The notes under the pieces are model-generated. The model had not been told where the DNA came from and ran no database searches. It saw nothing but the letters and a program-made list of their open reading frames with translations. 6,699 nt of DNA from Minisyncoccota bacterium (GTDB lineage: Bacteria; Patescibacteriota; Minisyncoccia; Phycocordibacterales; UBA2100). This document shows, piece after piece, positions 1 to 4,842 of this stretch. Positions within the stretch are counted from its first letter, which is position 1. Every line of letters begins with the position of its first letter. A program made the position numbers and the translations under genes. The stretch is taken from the NCBI GenBank assembly GCA_016763615.1, contig JAESTJ010000024.1, positions 1 to 6,699 of the forward strand, given 5' to 3'.

Positions 1-261
1 AAAAAGGTCTTCTTTCATGCACGCTTCAAAAAACGCTATAAAAATTTAAGAAAGAACGAATGTAAGCGTTGCGACCAACGGATTACATTATTTTTGAGTG
101 ACCTTCAAAACACCGTACTGGAAGACCATGCTCTTGCAGGGAAGTTGCGCGGATATAGGAGTATAAATATCGGCGGTGATTTACGTGCCCAGTACGAAAT
201 TATTGGAACCGACATAGTCCATTTTGTGAGATTGGGGACACACAGTGAACTGTACGAGTAA
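1..261 (+). CDS. YafQ/RelE-superfamily type II toxin, C-terminal part (5' end outside window)
   Basis: Frame 1 is open from the first base to TAA at 259-261, giving 86 residues with no start codon in the window, so the gene is truncated on the left. The C-terminal half matches the YafQ branch of RelE/ParE ribosome-dependent mRNA endoribonucleases: a His in DHALAGKLRGYRSINIGGD, then LRAQYEI, then the hallmark ending VRLGTHSELYE. In E. coli YafQ the catalytic set is His50, His63, Asp67 and His87. By eye alignment His43, Asp60 and His81 are kept here, while the His63 position is Asn56. The upstream part is basic (KKRYKNLRK), as expected for an RNA-binding toxin. The cognate antitoxin (DinJ/RelB-like) would normally sit just upstream and is not visible. 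The family call is confident; activity is unknown. Confidence 0.85.
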   Translation, partial: KKVFFHARFKKRYKNLRKNECKRCDQRITLFLSDLQNTVLEDHALAGKLRGYRSINIGGDLRAQYEIIGTDIVHFVRLGTHSELYE

Positions 262-265
262 GCTA

Positions 266-294
266 TTGCCTAAGAGGGTCTGTTTTGCTACTAT
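266..294 (+). promoter_or_regulatory. Putative sigma70-type promoter for rpsB-tsf
   Basis: TTGCCT at 266-271 and TACTAT at 289-294 are separated by 17 bases, each matching the consensus hexamers at 4 of 6 positions. The site lies just after the toxin stop codon and would start transcription near 301, giving rpsB a leader of about 29 bases. This is pattern matching only. Confidence 0.35.
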
Positions 295-300
295 CTTTGT

Positions 301-315
301 GCCCCTAAGCGGGGC
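301..315 (+). promoter_or_regulatory. GC-rich hairpin in front of rpsB (leader hairpin or weak terminator)
   Basis: GCCCC (301-305) pairs perfectly with GGGGC (311-315) around a 5-base loop, followed by TTTCT. The hairpin ends 14 bases before the rpsB ATG. It could terminate the toxin transcript. However, no room is left for a promoter between it and rpsB, so rpsB transcription must cross it. If transcription starts near 301, the hairpin would form the extreme 5' end of the rpsB mRNA and might protect it or regulate it. Confidence 0.5.
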
Positions 316-329
316 TTTCTAAATACACT

Positions 330-1064
330 ATGACGACAGAAACTATCATAAAGAAACTATTTGAGGCGGGTGCTCACTTTGGATACACTCGTTCACGACG
401 TAGTCCTAGTATTGCGCCATTTATATTCGGTCAGAAAAACCGCAATGATATTTTTGATCTTGAGCTTACAGCAGAGAAGTTAGAGGAAGCAGAAAAATTT
501 GTAAAAGAAATCGCCTCGAAGGGGAAGAAAATTCTTTTTGTCGCAGGTAAAAATGAAGCCCATATTATAATGCGCAGAGCTGCAGAGAAGGTGGACGAAC
601 CTTTTGTATGTGGGCGATGGATTGGAGGAACACTTACCAACTTTAAAGAAATAGGTAAACGTGTGCGACGTCTCGAAACTCTTCGGGATGACAAAGAGAA
701 AGGAAACTTGGAGAAATATACAAAAAAAGAGCGCCTTCTTATAGATCGCGAAATAGACGATCTTGATGCAACTTTTGGTGGTATCGTTCCAATGAAAGAA
801 CTCCCAGGAGCAATGTTTGTCATTGATCCCCGTTTTGAGGAGATTGCGGTAAACGAGGCACATATCACAGGGGTACCAATCATTGCACTTTCAAATTCAG
901 ATTGTGATCTTACAAAAATCGCACATCCAATTCCAGCAAATGATGCGACTACTAAGAGTATTACGTTCTTTGTAGAAAAAATAACTGAAGCAATCGAAGC
1001 TGGTAAGAAGAAAGCAGCGATAGAAGTTCCTTCTACTGCGAAGTCTGAACAGGCAGAGAAATAA
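330..1064 (+). CDS. rpsB: 30S ribosomal protein S2
   Basis: This is the 244-residue small-subunit protein S2, which binds the 30S head/body junction and recruits S1 in many bacteria. Family signatures are visible in order: LFEAGAHFGY near the N terminus (residues 10-19), APFIFGQKN (about 29-37), FVCGRWIGGTLTNF (about 92-105), the helical coiled-coil insert around 106-140, FGGIVPMKELPGAMFVIDPR (about 149-168), and ITGVPIIALSNSDCD followed by HPIPANDA. Length is close to the bacterial norm (about 240-260). The canonical HFGHQ and VDTNCDP segments are diverged to HFGYT and SNSDCD, which suits a deep-branching lineage. The Ala/Lys-rich tail from about 226 looks disordered. No Shine-Dalgarno sequence precedes the ATG. 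tsf follows after 42 bases, the usual rpsB-tsf order. Confidence 0.97.
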   Translation: MTTETIIKKLFEAGAHFGYTRSRRSPSIAPFIFGQKNRNDIFDLELTAEKLEEAEKFVKEIASKGKKILFVAGKNEAHIIMRRAAEKVDEPFVCGRWIGGTLTNFKEIGKRVRRLETLRDDKEKGNLEKYTKKERLLIDREIDDLDATFGGIVPMKELPGAMFVIDPRFEEIAVNEAHITGVPIIALSNSDCDLTKIAHPIPANDATTKSITFFVEKITEAIEAGKKKAAIEVPSTAKSEQAEK

Positions 1065-1106
1065 ACCTCACGAAATACTTAATGTACGTCTAATAAATAT
1101 ACAAGT

Positions 1107-1685
1107 ATGTCATCCACTGAACTAATAAAACAACTTCGCACCGAGACTGGAGTTTCTATTATGCAATGCAAGAAAGCTCTGGAAGAGTCGGGAGATGACA
1201 TTGAAAAAGCAAAAGTAGCACTGCGGAAGATTAGTTCTCAAATAGCTGCAAAAAAGGCAGATCGGGAGCTTGGTAGTGGAGTAGTGCAAGCATATATTCA
1301 CGCAGGTAATTCGGTGGCTGGGATAGTAGTGCTTGCATGTGAGACAGATTTCGTAGCAAAGAATGAAGAATTTGTGAAAATTGCCTATGAAATTGCTATG
1401 CATGTTGCGGCAACAGCACCTGAATTTTTATCTCGTGGGGAGGTTACAGAGGAGTCCACTTCTGCAGCACATGCAGTATTTACTGAGGAAGCATCTGACA
1501 AACCAGAAGAGATGAGAGAAAAGATTGTAGAAGGGAAGATAAATTCGTTTTTAAAGGAAAAAGTGTTGCTTGATCAACCATTCGTCAAGAATCCAGATAT
1601 AACTGTTCAAGGTCTTATTGACGAGGCAATCCAAAAATTTGGTGAGCGTATTGAGATTTCTGAAATCTCACGCTTTACCGTATAA
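1107..1685 (+). CDS. tsf: Elongation factor Ts, short form
   Basis: EF-Ts is the guanine nucleotide exchange factor that releases GDP from EF-Tu. The N-terminal UBA-like domain is clear (TELIKQLRTETGVSIMQCKK, then ALEESGDDIEKA). The EF-Tu-contacting motif ETDFVAKNEEF has T80-D81-F82-V83, the residues that displace the EF-Tu nucleotide site. A C-terminal LLDQPFVKNP segment and the ending ISRFTV also fit the family. At 192 residues it resembles the short Thermus form (about 196) rather than E. coli (283), so it has a single core subdomain and would be expected to act as a dimer or a minimal monomer. The ATG lacks any Shine-Dalgarno sequence; the preceding bases are AT-rich. It is probably cotranscribed with rpsB and with the next gene, 10 bases downstream. 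Confidence 0.97.
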   Translation: MSSTELIKQLRTETGVSIMQCKKALEESGDDIEKAKVALRKISSQIAAKKADRELGSGVVQAYIHAGNSVAGIVVLACETDFVAKNEEFVKIAYEIAMHVAATAPEFLSRGEVTEESTSAAHAVFTEEASDKPEEMREKIVEGKINSFLKEKVLLDQPFVKNPDITVQGLIDEAIQKFGERIEISEISRFTV

Positions 1686-1695
1686 TTAAATTGAT

Positions 1696-2151
1696 ATGGC
1701 AGCAATCATTGCCTTCGGTGTTTCTTTTGTAGCGCTAGTGCTTTTTCTTGCATTTAAACTCTTTGAAAAGTCACATAAAATTACTGCGTATGCATCACTA
1801 CGCAAGAAAGGGGATGCATTAGTTGTTTCAACAGCAATGCGTCTTAATTCTCGTATAAAGAATATAGAGAAGCATTTTTCGGTTAGAAGTGTAGCAGAGT
1901 TATTTATGCATCATACGGCAACTGCTATAGCACGTACCGCGCGTAGTGTAGAAATGAGCGCTCAAAATGTTACTCGAAAAATGGCACGCAATGGAAATGG
2001 AGAAATTCCAGCTACAAAATCAAAATTTTTAGAAGAAGTTTCAACACACAAGAAAAACCTTGACACGGAACGTATCAGGCGAGAGACTAGTCTGACCCGC
2101 CTGCATGAGGATGCGAACGGGCAGGCTGAAGAAAACGAAGATCGTCAGTAA
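1696..2151 (+). CDS. Small single-pass membrane protein of unknown function, downstream of tsf
   Basis: I do not recognise this 151-residue protein. Residues about 2-22 (AAIIAFGVSFVALVLFLAFK) form one strongly hydrophobic helix. The rest is charged, helix-prone and rich in Lys/Arg, with no cysteine and no obvious enzyme motif, ending in an acidic tail (EENEDRQ). An N-terminal anchor with a soluble tail is the simplest topology; by the positive-inside rule the basic tail is probably cytoplasmic. It starts 10 bases after the tsf stop, has no Shine-Dalgarno sequence, and is likely the last gene of the rpsB-tsf transcript. The usual neighbours at this spot in many bacteria (pyrH, frr) are absent. 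Near the 3' end, GCCTGC (2099-2104) and GCAGGC (2121-2126) can pair within the coding sequence. Coding status rests on length, tight spacing and coherent protein architecture. Confidence 0.75.
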   Translation: MAAIIAFGVSFVALVLFLAFKLFEKSHKITAYASLRKKGDALVVSTAMRLNSRIKNIEKHFSVRSVAELFMHHTATAIARTARSVEMSAQNVTRKMARNGNGEIPATKSKFLEEVSTHKKNLDTERIRRETSLTRLHEDANGQAEENEDRQ

Positions 2152-2498
2152 CACGGTTGTGAATCCGTCAAAAATTCAAACACGAGTAAAATAGCAGGAA
2201 CAGTTTAGTTGGCAAAGAGAATAATAGTCAACTCACTGTTAGTGAAATGGTTGTAATGTAGTAGAAGTTTGTAGAAGTAAGAAATTAAGACGGAGTAGGC
2301 GAAGCCTGCTCTATCGGCGCTCGGAGAAAATAAAGTGCACTGCATTTTTGTTTTGCTCCTCGTTTGATAGAGTAAGCACAGCTTGCTCCGTCTACACTCA
2401 GGAAAAATGAAAATGTAAATTTTCACTTTGTCCCACCACAAAGAGTACTTCCATTGTTTCTAAGCACATTTGGTGCTAGAAAAATTGGTCGTTCGTTT
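2152..2498. other. Intergenic region between the tsf cluster and tRNA-Thr
   Basis: These 347 bases hold no convincing gene. They contain a 106-base palindromic element (2288-2393, listed separately), a perfect 7-bp stem TGAAAAT/ATTTTCA (2408-2414 with 2419-2425), and a short AGCAC/GTGCT hairpin (2463-2467 with 2473-2477) about 20 bases before the tRNA. No strong promoter for the tRNA could be assigned. No clear terminator with a U tract follows the membrane-protein gene, so read-through into the tRNA is possible. Confidence 0.7.
2288..2393. repeat. REP/BIME-like inverted pair of small hairpins
   Basis: Two 28-base arms (2288-2315 and 2366-2393) are imperfect inverted repeats of each other, matching at 21 of 28 positions; most mismatches are wobble pairs or fall in the loop. 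Each arm is also a palindrome by itself: GAGTAGGC/GCCTGCTC around GAA (2293-2311) and GAGTAAGC/GCTTGCTC around ACA (2370-2388). One stem pair changes in a compensatory way, G2298-C2306 versus A2375-T2383. The 50 bases between the arms can also largely pair across the centre. This is the architecture of paired REP sequences, which RAYT-type Y1 transposases mobilise in other bacteria. No transposase is visible here. Confidence 0.65.
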
Positions 2499-2571
2499 GC
2501 CGGAGTAGCTCAGTTGGTAGAGCAACTCACTTGTAATGAGTAGGTCGGGAGTTCGAGTCTTCTCTCCGGCT
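2499..2571 (+). tRNA. tRNA-Thr, anticodon TGT
   Basis: A complete cloverleaf can be drawn. The acceptor stem GCCGGAG/CTCCGGC (2499-2505 with 2564-2570) is perfect. The D arm is GCTC/GAGC with AGTTGGTA. The anticodon stem is ACTCA/TGAGT with loop CTTGTAA, giving anticodon TGT (2532-2534), which reads ACA and probably other ACN codons. The variable loop is AGGTC, and the T arm is GGGAG-TTCGAGT-CTTCT. The G1-C72 and C2-G71 pairs agree with threonine identity in E. coli. The discriminator is T and CCA is not encoded, so CCA must be added by the nucleotidyltransferase. The T stem has two G-U wobbles (49-65 and 51-63), because its 3' strand is unusually T-rich. Confidence 0.97.
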
Positions 2572-2576
2572 CAAAT

Positions 2577-2619
2577 AAAATACTAAAGCCCACCCTTTCA
2601 GGGTGGGCTTTAGTATTTT
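2577..2619. terminator. Bidirectional intrinsic terminator
   Basis: A perfect 19-bp inverted repeat (2577-2595 with 2601-2619) closes a 5-base loop TTTCA. The GC-rich core GCCCACCC/GGGTGGGC is flanked by A runs on the left and T runs on the right, so a U tract follows the hairpin on both strands. It would end the tRNA-Thr transcript on the + strand and the thioredoxin-like/glycosyltransferase transcript on the minus strand. Confidence 0.93.
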
Positions 2620-2624
2620 CAGTT

Positions 2625-2752
2625 GGAGAGAAGACTCGAAAAGAGTCGCTGGTATACAAGACGACTGAAAGGAGTGCTTGTCAGCGACGGCGGGCCTGCG
2701 TCGCTAAGTATTTTGTAGAAATACTTAGCAAAGGCAGGCGAGTCTTCTCTCC
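2625..2752. repeat. 128-base palindromic element built on the tRNA-Thr 3' end; candidate structured RNA
   Basis: The ends GGAGAGAAGACTCG (2625-2638) and CGAGTCTTCTCTCC (2739-2752) are perfect 14-bp inverted repeats, and both match the tRNA-Thr 3' end (2554-2567). Inside are two further hairpins. The first pairs 2645-2651 with 2682-2688, continuing as 2656-2660 with 2677-2681 after a 4-base bulge. The second pairs 2703-2713 perfectly with 2719-2729 and is extended by GCCTGC/GCAGGC (2694-2699 with 2734-2739; the last base competes with the outer stem). Together they make a three-way junction. The element occupies the gap between the terminator and the end of the minus-strand thioredoxin-like gene, so it would be transcribed as that gene's 3' UTR. 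It matches no RNA class known to me. Confidence 0.6.
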
Positions 2753-2753
2753 G
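2739..2753 (+). repeat. Direct 15-base copy of the tRNA-Thr 3' end (att-like)
   Basis: CGAGTCTTCTCTCCG here is identical to tRNA positions 2554-2568, covering part of the T loop, the 3' strand of the T stem and most of the acceptor 3' strand. A direct repeat of a tRNA 3' end is what integrase-mediated insertion into a tRNA gene leaves behind. The 170 bases between the copies carry no integrase, so at best it is a remnant. Confidence 0.5.
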
Positions 2754-2757
2754 TTGT

Positions 2758-3444
2758 CTACTGTTCGTCTGTACTCGTTGCAGTACTAGTCGCCCTTTCT
2801 TCTAGTTCGGGCAGTATTTCTTGAATTTCTTCGATACTTTTGAAGCCAGAATAAAGCTCATCGTTGATAACAAGCGCAGGTAAGTCGTCAGGTACGCCCT
2901 GGAGGGATATAAGAGTCTTCACTGCCGAAAGATCTAGATTGTAATCAAATGAGTATGTGCGCAATTGTGGGTATTGTTTTGCAAGCTCAGTTAGAACGTA
3001 TCCTTGGCGTGTGCAGTCAGTACACGTCCCTTCCTCGTTAGAGTAGAAGTATAAAAGAAAGATTGGCTCAACGGAACATTTGTCTGAGACTTTCTGCATA
3101 AGGAGTAAGTCTTTTATCTCAAGGAGAGAGTAGTGCTGTTTTAACCGAAGAACTTCTTCGTTGTCTGCTCCTAGTCGGGCTTCCGCAAACGAAAGTTTAT
3201 TTGCGAGGGTATCGAGTTGACTCGAGAGTATTGGGTTTTCAAATATACTGGCGCAGGATTGTTCTTGTAGCAGCTCAAATTGTGTCTCTAGTGAAAGTAT
3301 ATCGATAGATATACCTTCTTCTATTGAACGTAATTGCTCTATTCGTTTTGCATTGAAAAAGTTGTTTGCAACTATTGCCGTTCCAAAGATAAGGGCAGTT
3401 ATAACAAACGCTAATAGGTATTTTAACCAAGGTAATGTTCGCAT
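2758..3444 (-). CDS. Membrane-anchored thioredoxin-fold protein (putative thiol-disulfide oxidoreductase)
   Basis: This 228-residue protein has an N-terminal transmembrane helix or signal anchor (about residues 8-29, LLAFVITALIFGTAIVANNF). A Glu/Gln/Leu-rich helical segment (about 32-120) probably forms a coiled coil. A thioredoxin-like domain follows: beta strand IFLLYFYS, active site C141-T-D-C144, then the cis-proline loop DDLPALVIND (Pro189). The C-terminal tail is Ser/Thr-rich (ATSTATSTDEQ). Cys64 and Cys123 are extra cysteines in the stalk. The Trx domain is most likely outside the membrane, acting in disulfide formation, reduction or shuffling of envelope proteins; the direction cannot be told from sequence. 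CTDC is not one of the classical CGPC or CPHC sites. It lies 94 bases downstream of the glycosyltransferase gene on the same strand, with a palindrome between them. No Shine-Dalgarno sequence precedes the ATG. Confidence 0.8.
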   Translation of the reverse strand: MRTLPWLKYLLAFVITALIFGTAIVANNFFNAKRIEQLRSIEEGISIDILSLETQFELLQEQSCASIFENPILSSQLDTLANKLSFAEARLGADNEEVLRLKQHYSLLEIKDLLLMQKVSDKCSVEPIFLLYFYSNEEGTCTDCTRQGYVLTELAKQYPQLRTYSFDYNLDLSAVKTLISLQGVPDDLPALVINDELYSGFKSIEEIQEILPELEERATSTATSTDEQ

Positions 3445-3463
3445 AATATTGTGTAGCGTGAAG

Positions 3464-3490
3464 CCCGTTAGAGGCAGGACTTCTAACGGG
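3464..3490. repeat. CCCGTTAGA palindrome between the two minus-strand genes
   Basis: CCCGTTAGA (3464-3472) and TCTAACGGG (3482-3490) are perfect 9-bp inverted repeats around the 9-base loop GGCAGGACT. On neither strand does a U tract follow, so a classical terminator is unlikely. It may be a REP-like repeat, an mRNA processing or stabilising hairpin, or a protein-binding site upstream of the thioredoxin-like gene. Confidence 0.6.
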
Positions 3491-3538
3491 ATGAATATAG
3501 CACCAACACAGTGAAATCGCTAGTTTTTGGCTGAGTTC

Positions 3539-4768
3539 TTAGCGCCAGCGGACACCATTGTTCGCTACCACCTTGTAAAGGGCTGTTGTGAGCCATAGAG
3601 GGGTTATAAAGCCATAGAGTATCAAATATATCGGCATATCAACAGATAGGAAAGAATCTCGAGCAAGGCGTTTACCTATACCCATTAATATGAGAGTAAG
3701 TATTACAAGGGTAAGAGTGACGGTGAGAATAACACTTGTATTTATAAAGAAAATATCAAATTGAGCTGAAGGCACGGTGAGCCCGATGGTTTGAAATCGC
3801 ACGACTTCACGAGCCGCAAGAACGAGTGTATTCCAAATGAGTGTTGAGAAAAGAAAAACAGCGCTAAAGAGGGAGATAATACTGATAGGCAAAACTAAAA
3901 CACCGAGAGTACCGTAACGAGGATTGAAAAACATATAGTAGTAATCCATGGCGTTTTTAAGGAATCCATACGTCCACCGCACTCGTTGTTTAAATAGTTC
4001 TCTGAATGTTGCGGGGGCGGTTGTATATACGATAGCCAGTGGTTCGTTAGTTACCTTCTTATGATTTTTTTGTAGCCGCATGCACATTTCTAAATCTTCA
4101 GTACTGTGTGCGTGACGCCAAGGGCCAATCTCTTCGATGACACTTCGTCTAAAGAAGGAAAATGGACCAGGAGTTATAAATAAAGAGTCAATCGATGCGA
4201 ATACGTTACGTATAAAAATAGCAAGACCGTACTCAGCTTTCTGTACAATTTGCATCAGCCCACGTGCATTATGTATTTTAATACTTGGTGTTACAGCCGA
4301 GATACTCTCATCCTTGAAGTGTTGCATAAGTTGTATTAGGGCATCACTCTCTACGAATGAATCGGCATCGAGGCATCCAACAATCTCAGCTTGTGTGTAC
4401 TGTAGGGCTTTGTTCATTGCGCTGTGCTTACCACCATTTTCTTTGCTCAAGATTTGTATTTGAGGATGGTGTTTAAAGGTGGCTAAAACTTTGGATGTTG
4501 CATCGGTTGAGCCATCATTTACTGCGATTATTTCAAGTTTTTCAGACGGATAGTCGAGTGCCAAAAGGGAATTCAAAGTTCCAGCAACAGTAGTTTCTTC
4601 GTTAAAACAGGGGACTATAACGGCAACACTTGGTAGCGCAGTTAATTTTATTGGTGCAGAAGTAGCCTTTCGAGCATCTGTGTGCTCGAAGAATGTTATA
4701 AGCAAAAACACCTCGAAGTATAGCGAGATGAAAAGCATGATATACATCACAATTTGTGCTATGTCCAT
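3539..4768 (-). CDS. Processive family 2 glycosyltransferase, membrane-embedded
   Basis: This 409-residue enzyme has one N-terminal transmembrane helix (about 5-27), a cytosolic GT-A domain (about 45-270) and three predicted C-terminal helices (about 287-311, 340-364, 378-399). The signature set of processive GT2 synthases is complete: IVPCFNEE at the N-terminal strand, ND85GS for UDP, D134-A-D136 for metal, T223-E-D225 holding the likely catalytic base, and Q261-R-V-R-W265 at the acceptor site. BcsA, HasA/NodC and PgaC/IcaA share this plan, so the product is probably an exported beta-linked polysaccharide such as poly-N-acetylglucosamine, or an envelope glycan; the sugar cannot be assigned. 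No PilZ domain is present. It is divergent from pheS. The ATG at 4768 has AGGA 8 bases upstream. Confidence 0.92.
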   Translation of the reverse strand: MDIAQIVMYIMLFISLYFEVFLLITFFEHTDARKATSAPIKLTALPSVAVIVPCFNEETTVAGTLNSLLALDYPSEKLEIIAVNDGSTDATSKVLATFKHHPQIQILSKENGGKHSAMNKALQYTQAEIVGCLDADSFVESDALIQLMQHFKDESISAVTPSIKIHNARGLMQIVQKAEYGLAIFIRNVFASIDSLFITPGPFSFFRRSVIEEIGPWRHAHSTEDLEMCMRLQKNHKKVTNEPLAIVYTTAPATFRELFKQRVRWTYGFLKNAMDYYYMFFNPRYGTLGVLVLPISIISLFSAVFLFSTLIWNTLVLAAREVVRFQTIGLTVPSAQFDIFFINTSVILTVTLTLVILTLILMGIGKRLARDSFLSVDMPIYLILYGFITPLWLTTALYKVVANNGVRWR

Positions 4769-4776
4769 AGGCGCAA

Positions 4777-4780
4777 TCCT
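4777..4780 (-). promoter_or_regulatory. AGGA ribosome-binding site, or part of a -10 box, for the glycosyltransferase
   Basis: On the minus strand AGGA sits 8 bases before the ATG, the only Shine-Dalgarno-like match among the gene starts in this window. The same bases are inside TAGGAT (4776-4781), which with CTGTTA (4799-4804) at 17-base spacing could instead be a weak promoter giving a nearly leaderless mRNA. Sequence alone does not decide between the two. Confidence 0.35.
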
Positions 4781-4805
4781 AACACGGAATGTGTGAAATA
4801 ACAGC

Positions 4806-4833
4806 TTGAAATGGGGACTTTTTCATATACACT
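4806..4833 (+). promoter_or_regulatory. Putative promoter of pheST
   Basis: TTGAAA (4806-4811) matches the -35 consensus at 5 of 6 positions. TACACT (4828-4833) matches the -10 at 4 of 6, with a 16-base spacer. Transcription would start around 4839-4841, only a few bases before the pheS ATG at 4843, so the mRNA would be leaderless or nearly so. This fits the absence of a Shine-Dalgarno sequence. Confidence 0.5.
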
Positions 4834-4842
4834 AGACTGAAC

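Noticed and set aside
324..329. TACACT directly before the rpsB ATG, identical to the proposed pheS -10 box
   Set aside because: A -10 box there would place the transcription start inside the coding sequence; coincidence in AT-rich DNA is more likely.
431..883. Long minus-strand open frames opposite rpsB (also 480-863)
   Set aside because: They are antisense shadows of a confidently identified S2 gene, with Ser/Arg- or Phe-rich low-complexity translations and no family resemblance.
2408..2425. TGAAAAT/ATTTTCA hairpin as a terminator for the tsf cluster
   Set aside because: The stem is short and AT-rich, and no U tract follows; too weak to call.
2205..2441. Minus-strand frame of 78 codons in the gap before tRNA-Thr
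   Set aside because: It runs straight through the palindromic element, has an odd composition with no domain features, and its length is expected by chance in AT-rich sequence.
2152..2760. CRISPR array in the repeat-rich intergenic DNA
   Set aside because: Repeats are inverted palindromes or tRNA-end copies with irregular spacing; there are no regularly spaced direct repeats and no cas genes.
4137..4463. Plus-strand frame of 108 codons inside the glycosyltransferase gene
   Set aside because: It is antisense to the catalytic GT2 domain, whose DAD, TED and DGS motifs are intact on the other strand.
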